Under the pieces are notes generated by a model. That model ran no database searches, was not told where the DNA came from, and was given only the letters and a program-made list of their open reading frames with translations. A stretch of DNA of 17,576 bases from an uncultured Oscillospiraceae bacterium (GTDB lineage: Bacteria > Bacillota > Clostridia > Oscillospirales > Acutalibacteraceae). The translations under genes and the position numbers were made by a program. Below are positions 13,910-17,576 of the stretch, piece after piece. Numbering within the stretch: position 1 is the first letter of the stretch; each line of letters begins with the position of its first letter. The stretch lies in assembly GCA_900546735.1 (NCBI GenBank), contig URDW01000025.1, positions 1-17,576 on the forward strand, read 5' to 3'.

Positions 13910-14273
13910 CAACTGTCCAGCAAATAGAAAATAAGCAAGATTTTTCCATGTAAAATCAAGGAAATCCAAAATTACGAATTGTTATTTGTTTTTTAACAAA
14001 TAATTCACATAAAATTTACAAAAATTGTCTTCGTGAAAATGGTCTGCCGCGGCTGTGCGGCGCCGTTTTTGCGTGTTCGCGTCTTTTTGGCGAATAAACG
14101 GCGCGAAATCCGGCGGATGTGCAGCTTTTGTGCGCCGCCTTTTTTGCGGGCACCCGTTTTTGCGCTGCTTTTTTGAACCGGCTTGCAAAAATGCGGCCGG
14201 CCGCAGTCTGCTGCAAAATGCGGTTTATTAATATTTTATTAAAAAAATTATGACCCAAAAATTTTGTTTGATA
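13910..14273. other. Non-coding region with hairpins and palindrome, upstream of the exported-protein promoter
   Basis: No gene is supported here. It has an AT-rich part with a TTATTTGTT / AACAAATAA hairpin (13982-14003, loop TTTT), then a GC-rich part (14046-14220) with several hairpins next to T runs. A perfect 14-base palindrome TGCGGCCGGCCGCA lies at 14192-14205. An A/T tract (14224-14273, including TTAATA-TTT-TATTAA at 14228-14242) follows and could act as an UP element. Minus-strand open frames across it have no ribosome site and look like chance. Confidence 0.6.
14112..14145 (+). terminator. Possible terminator of the DUF421-DUF4363 unit
   Basis: GGCGG (14112-14116) pairs with CCGCC (14135-14139), with an inner GCA/TGC pairing, and six T follow (14140-14145). 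It lies 200 bases after the DUF4363 stop. A second GC hairpin, GCCGC / GCGGC (14046-14061), precedes a five-T run at 14066-14070 and might act earlier. Confidence 0.5.
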
Positions 14274-14302
14274 TTGACATTGCCTGCTTTATTTGATATA
14301 AA
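14274..14302 (+). promoter_or_regulatory. Strong sigma-A promoter of the large exported protein
   Basis: TTGACA (14274-14279), 17 bases, TATAAA (14297-14302): one mismatch from consensus, behind an A/T-rich tract. Expected start near 14309, giving a leader of about 147 bases before ATG 14456. Confidence 0.88.
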
Positions 14303-14308
14303 TAAATT

Positions 14309-14455
14309 GTATTTGTTCGTTTGTTTTGGATAAAGTGTTTAAAAATTCGCGGAATTGTTACGCAAAGGTGAACAACGCCGTGGATCTTTAAATCTGACCC
14401 AACGCGAAAAATCGCCCGTCTTCCACACGGGAATCTTAAAGAAGGAGAGATGATT
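14309..14455 (+). promoter_or_regulatory. Foldable 5' leader of the exported-protein mRNA
   Basis: Complementary segments seen by eye: TTGTT (14355-14359) with AACAA (14371-14375); GCGA-AAAA-TCGC (14403-14414); CCCGT (14415-14419) with ACGGG (14427-14431). CTTTAA plus CCC (14386-14391, 14398-14400) can pair with GGG plus TTAAAG (14429-14431, 14436-14441). The last pairing competes with the third for GGG and ends next to the Shine-Dalgarno AAGGAGA (14442-14448). I could not match it to a known riboswitch class. Confidence 0.35.
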
Positions 14456-17400
14456 ATGAAAAAGACGAGCAAAAAGCTCCTCAGCTTGTTCTTAGCTGTG
14501 GTCATGGCTGTGTCGGCTTGCTCTGTCGGGTTTACCGCTTTGGCGGCTGAAACCAACCCCGACTACAAGCTTTTCAACGACTCCAACAGCCTGGATGCCG
14601 AGTCCAGCATTGACGCCATCAATGAACTGCTCGACAACCGCTTGCCCGATATCTTGGACATGATCGGTGCGGATTCACTTGCCGCCATCGGCATTGACGC
14701 ACAGGACATCGAGGATATCAAAAACTATGATTCCGGAGGTAAGTATGACAGCGACGCGTTCTATGCGTTCATGACAAAGCTGGCCGACTACCTGCTTGGA
14801 ATGATCAACGGAAACGGCACGGCGACCGCTTCTTATTTTGGCGAGGACTACAGCAACCTTACGGACTGGCAGTATTCCTTTGTTGAAGACGAAAGCGCTC
14901 CCGTAAGCTACTTTGCACTTCTCAACTATGCCGAGAAGATGCAGGACTCCGAGTACAAGGCCGCTGCTAAGTACAGCGAGGAAAACCTTGACGACCTGCA
15001 GGCCCTGACCGAGCCGTTCACCGAGGAACTGGCCAGCCAGGAAAGCGCTGCAACGAACGTTGAAACGGGCCTTGTCGCCGCGCTGCTGAAAGAAGCGGCT
15101 GTGGCCGACACCGTTGACGCAGCGTTCAACAGCGGCAAGGGCTTCTCCTACCAGCTGATCGCCGATACGGTCGTTGCGATCGACGGCACGCAGTACGCCC
15201 TGTCGAAGAGCAACACGGCTTATCCCTACATACTTGAGGCACCGGCTTACGCAAATTACAGCGAAGCAGATGTAGAGGCTTATGTAAACGGCTATAAAGC
15301 CGAGGCTGCACAGGTGGGACTTGGTTGGTTCGATCCGGCTGCCGATGTTGCCGGCGCACTCTACTGCCACTATATGTTCGAAACGAATTCTCTGTATGCG
15401 GACGTACTGGAGGCTGCTTCCATCAACTACTACGCAAAGGCCGGCGGCCATACGTTTTCCTATGACGGCCAGGAGATCACGCCTTCCAACTACATGACCG
15501 TTCTCGGCAATGTGTACACAGGTTCTGATTTCGTGGCGGATTACGGCGACGGCTACAGCGACCTTACTGAGGCACAGGCAAACGGCGCATACCAGTTTGC
15601 CCTCGACAAGATCTATGTTGCCCTGATCACCGGCGTAGAATCTGTTTCGTTTGCAGACGCGGCATTCGCCGCTTACGATGCTTCCAAAACGAATGACCTG
15701 AAGTCCATGAATTACTCTTTGGCCTTCACAGAGGGTCTGGCTGTTTCGGAAGGCGTTGTAAGCCAGAGCGAGTATAACGAGATCGCAAAGGCCAACAACA
15801 ACGACGCGGCTGCGGTCTATGCCGACATCTTCGAGACGGTCAGCGAAGAGCCGATCATCACGGCTTCCTCCAACACCGTTTTGGAAACGCTGGATGTGCA
15901 GGCAGCAAGCGGCGCGAATCAGGTCAGCTACGATTATGAAACGTATGCCGTTTCTTCAGATTCGCTGATCGCGCTGAACGAAACGCTTAACGGCTATATT
16001 AATACGATTAATGATATTAAGGATATTACAATTATTGGTCCTTACCTGACGAAGATCATCGAGAATGCTCTTAAATCTTTCGGCGTAAACGTCAAGCTTG
16101 ATGCGCTTGTCAATATGCTGACGGATGTGGTGATCAAGCTTGCCGAGCATCCCGGTGACACCATCGTTGCCCTGATGCCGCTTTTGGTCAATGTCATCGA
16201 CAATCTGGCCGTTCCGGCACTGCTTGGTGAAGAGCAGTCCTCCACCAATGAAATGCTCTTCGGCACTACGGAAAGCAGAGAGTATGCCGACCGCATCCAG
16301 AAAGCCATCAGCCGTATTATGGAACTTGTAAGCGGCGGTGATTTCGGCATCGGTGATATCGGCGAACTGCTCAGCATCCTGACCGACGAGATCGGTATTG
16401 GCAACATCGGTAAACTGATCGCGGATATCCTTGGCGGTCTGTTTACGGCGGATGTATCTAATTTCATTAAAAAGTGCGGCGGTGTGTTCGGCCTCCTGAA
16501 AGCATTCAACGTGCTCGACATCACCCAGTTCTCGCAGCAGGTGGGCGACGCTACGCTTGGCTATGATCAGGATGCACCTTACATCAACATGAACCGTGCA
16601 CTGCCCATGCTGCTCAACTGGATCTGCGGCAACAACGACTACCTGGAAGCCAACGCGCTTACCTATTATAATGTAGACCCGGACGGCGACGGCGAAGCAG
16701 AGTATGCTGAAAATGTGCCGGTCATCACCAATCTGTATGTGGTGGATAACGCGCTTGCCGGTCTCCATGGTCTGGACAGCATCACCGGCGGCATGGATGC
16801 CACTGTGGCGGAGATCCTCAGCGAGCTCATCACATTCGCCACTTCGACCGTGACCGGTCTTTACGGCCCGAACGGCTCTACGCAGCTGGATGGCGGCGCG
16901 AACGACCTGTTCTCCGCTCTGCCTGAGATCATCAACGGTCTCGGCCAGGATTTTGCCGAAAAGTATTCGATCGATACGGATTGGCATTTCGGCAGCTTCA
17001 TCGGCGGTTCTTACGGTTCTGCCAGCACGAACAGCAGAATGACCGTTATCGACAAGCTGTCTGACATTTCGAACAGCTCAAGCTATGACTTGAACGATGC
17101 AAACGCTGAGGCGGCCATGGACGAGATCGTCAATGTTCTTGCCAACGGCTGGGTCAATGCGCTGCTCGATCTGCTCAACGACGTGATCGGCACCGACAAC
17201 GCCATCACAACAAATATTCCGATCGTTTCCGGTCTGCTGAACGCACTGGGCGGCTTCTCCGAACAGAGCATCCTGACGGATGTTATTAACAACGTGTTCC
17301 AGCTCGACCGCGACAGCAAGTACTCTTTCACCTTTGAGGAAAGAGACAACGGCTATGTCGGCATTCCGTCTGAGGTCGGTTATTTCCTGATTGAAAATGC

Positions 17401-17557
17401 CGATACGCTGGTCGACATCATTATGCAGATCGTGGAAAACACGCAGGCTGCGCCGGCTGCTGCAAGCGCTGCGCCGTATGCCATCACGCAGGATGCACCT
17501 GCGGCAGCTGCTGAAGCTGCGAAAGCCTCTGCCATTTCCAAAGCGGCAGGCGGCAGC
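14456..17557 (+). CDS. Very large exported protein, 3' end missing
   Basis: Open for 1034 codons up to the adapter, with no stop. The ATG has AAGGAGA 7 bases upstream. Residues 1-31 form a Sec signal peptide, MKKTSKKLL followed by a hydrophobic core, with ALA-A cleavage likely after about residue 31. VSAC at 19-22 also fits a loose lipobox, so lipidation is an alternative. The mature part is acidic, rich in Asp, Asn, Ala, Leu and Ser, nearly free of cysteine, with many amphipathic stretches such as IGELLSILTDEIG and NALLDLLNDVIG. One motif, DPDGDGEAEY (from about residue 741), resembles a calcium-binding loop of dockerin/thrombospondin-3 kind. Ala-rich sequence (QAAPAAASAAP and similar) lies at the end of what is visible and may be a linker. 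No enzymatic motif, dockerin pair, LPXTG or S-layer repeat is seen. I do not recognise the family; a cell-surface role is inferred. Codons end in T more often than in the left-hand genes. Confidence 0.88.
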
Positions 17558-17576
17558 CTGTCTCTTATACACATCT
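17558..17576 (+). other. Nextera mosaic end, reverse complement (artefact)
   Basis: The last 19 bases are the exact reverse complement of the Tn5 mosaic end present at 30-48. They are library sequence; the coding frame across them (LSLIHI) is not real. Confidence 0.98.

Noticed and set aside
14192..14205. The 14-base palindrome as a plasmid or phage attachment site or replication origin
   Set aside because: No integrase, replication gene or repeated copy is in the window; a palindrome alone is not enough.
14016..14258. Minus-strand open frames in the GC-rich non-coding block
   Set aside because: No ribosome site, very basic Lys/Arg/Ala-rich translation from hairpin and T-run DNA, ends in an AT-rich tract.
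14309..14455. Leader as a c-di-GMP-I or c-di-AMP (ydaO) riboswitch
   Set aside because: Short similarities only (ACGCAAAG, GACCCAAC); the conserved order of elements of either class was not found by eye.
15956..16987. 343-codon minus-strand open frame opposite the exported-protein gene
   Set aside because: The plus strand is open for over 3 kb with promoter, ribosome site and signal peptide; the minus frame is its codon-bias shadow.
1..17576. CRISPR array, insertion sequence, prophage, tRNA or rRNA
   Set aside because: No regularly spaced repeats, transposase or phage genes, and no cloverleaf or rRNA-like sequence were seen; the genes are ordinary chromosomal families.

Overview
The window looks like the chromosome of a spore-forming, fairly GC-rich member of the Clostridia, most like the Ruminococcaceae/Oscillospiraceae. 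The evidence is a complete gerA-type germination operon, a DUF421/DUF4363 pair, a clostridial 2[4Fe-4S] ferredoxin, and the Firmicutes gene block darA-holB-ricT-trmN6-rsmI. Frequent TTG/GTG starts behind strong Shine-Dalgarno sequences fit as well. This is inferred from gene content only. Both ends are not natural: bases 1-48 are an Illumina Nextera i7 adapter and bases 17558-17576 are the reverse-complemented transposon mosaic end. The first and last genes are therefore cut artificially.

Layout. 49-230 (+): C-terminal end of ketol-acid reductoisomerase (ilvC), followed by two facing terminators. 418-8743 (-): a long run read right to left. It begins with citrate synthase behind a near-consensus sigma-A promoter, then an unknown polytopic membrane protein, the c-di-AMP receptor DarA, HolB, RicT, a ferredoxin with its own promoter and terminator, the methyltransferases TrmN6 and RsmI, a PflX-like radical SAM protein and a monoglyceride-lipase-type hydrolase. 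8940-9143 (+): a 67-residue anchored acidic peptide whose coding sequence also contains the likely terminator of the facing operon. 9145-12785 (-): gerAA-gerAB-gerAC. 12855-13909 (+): DUF421 (YetF-like) protein and DUF4363 protein, divergent from gerA. 13910-14455: a 546-base non-coding region with GC-rich hairpins, a 14-bp palindrome, a strong sigma-A promoter and a foldable leader. 14456-17557 (+): the first 1034 codons of a very large exported protein of no family I recognise.

How the genes fit together. The minus-strand block is housekeeping: replication clamp loading, c-di-AMP sensing, RNase Y-linked RNA maturation, rRNA/tRNA methylation and the entry to the TCA cycle. The right half concerns the spore and the cell surface: a nutrient germinant receptor, a divergent pair of spore-associated families, and a large secreted protein. 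I found no defence system, CRISPR array, insertion sequence, rRNA or tRNA. The least explained items are the large exported protein with its leader, the ferredoxin beside RicT, and the terminator/ORF overlap at 9.05 kb.
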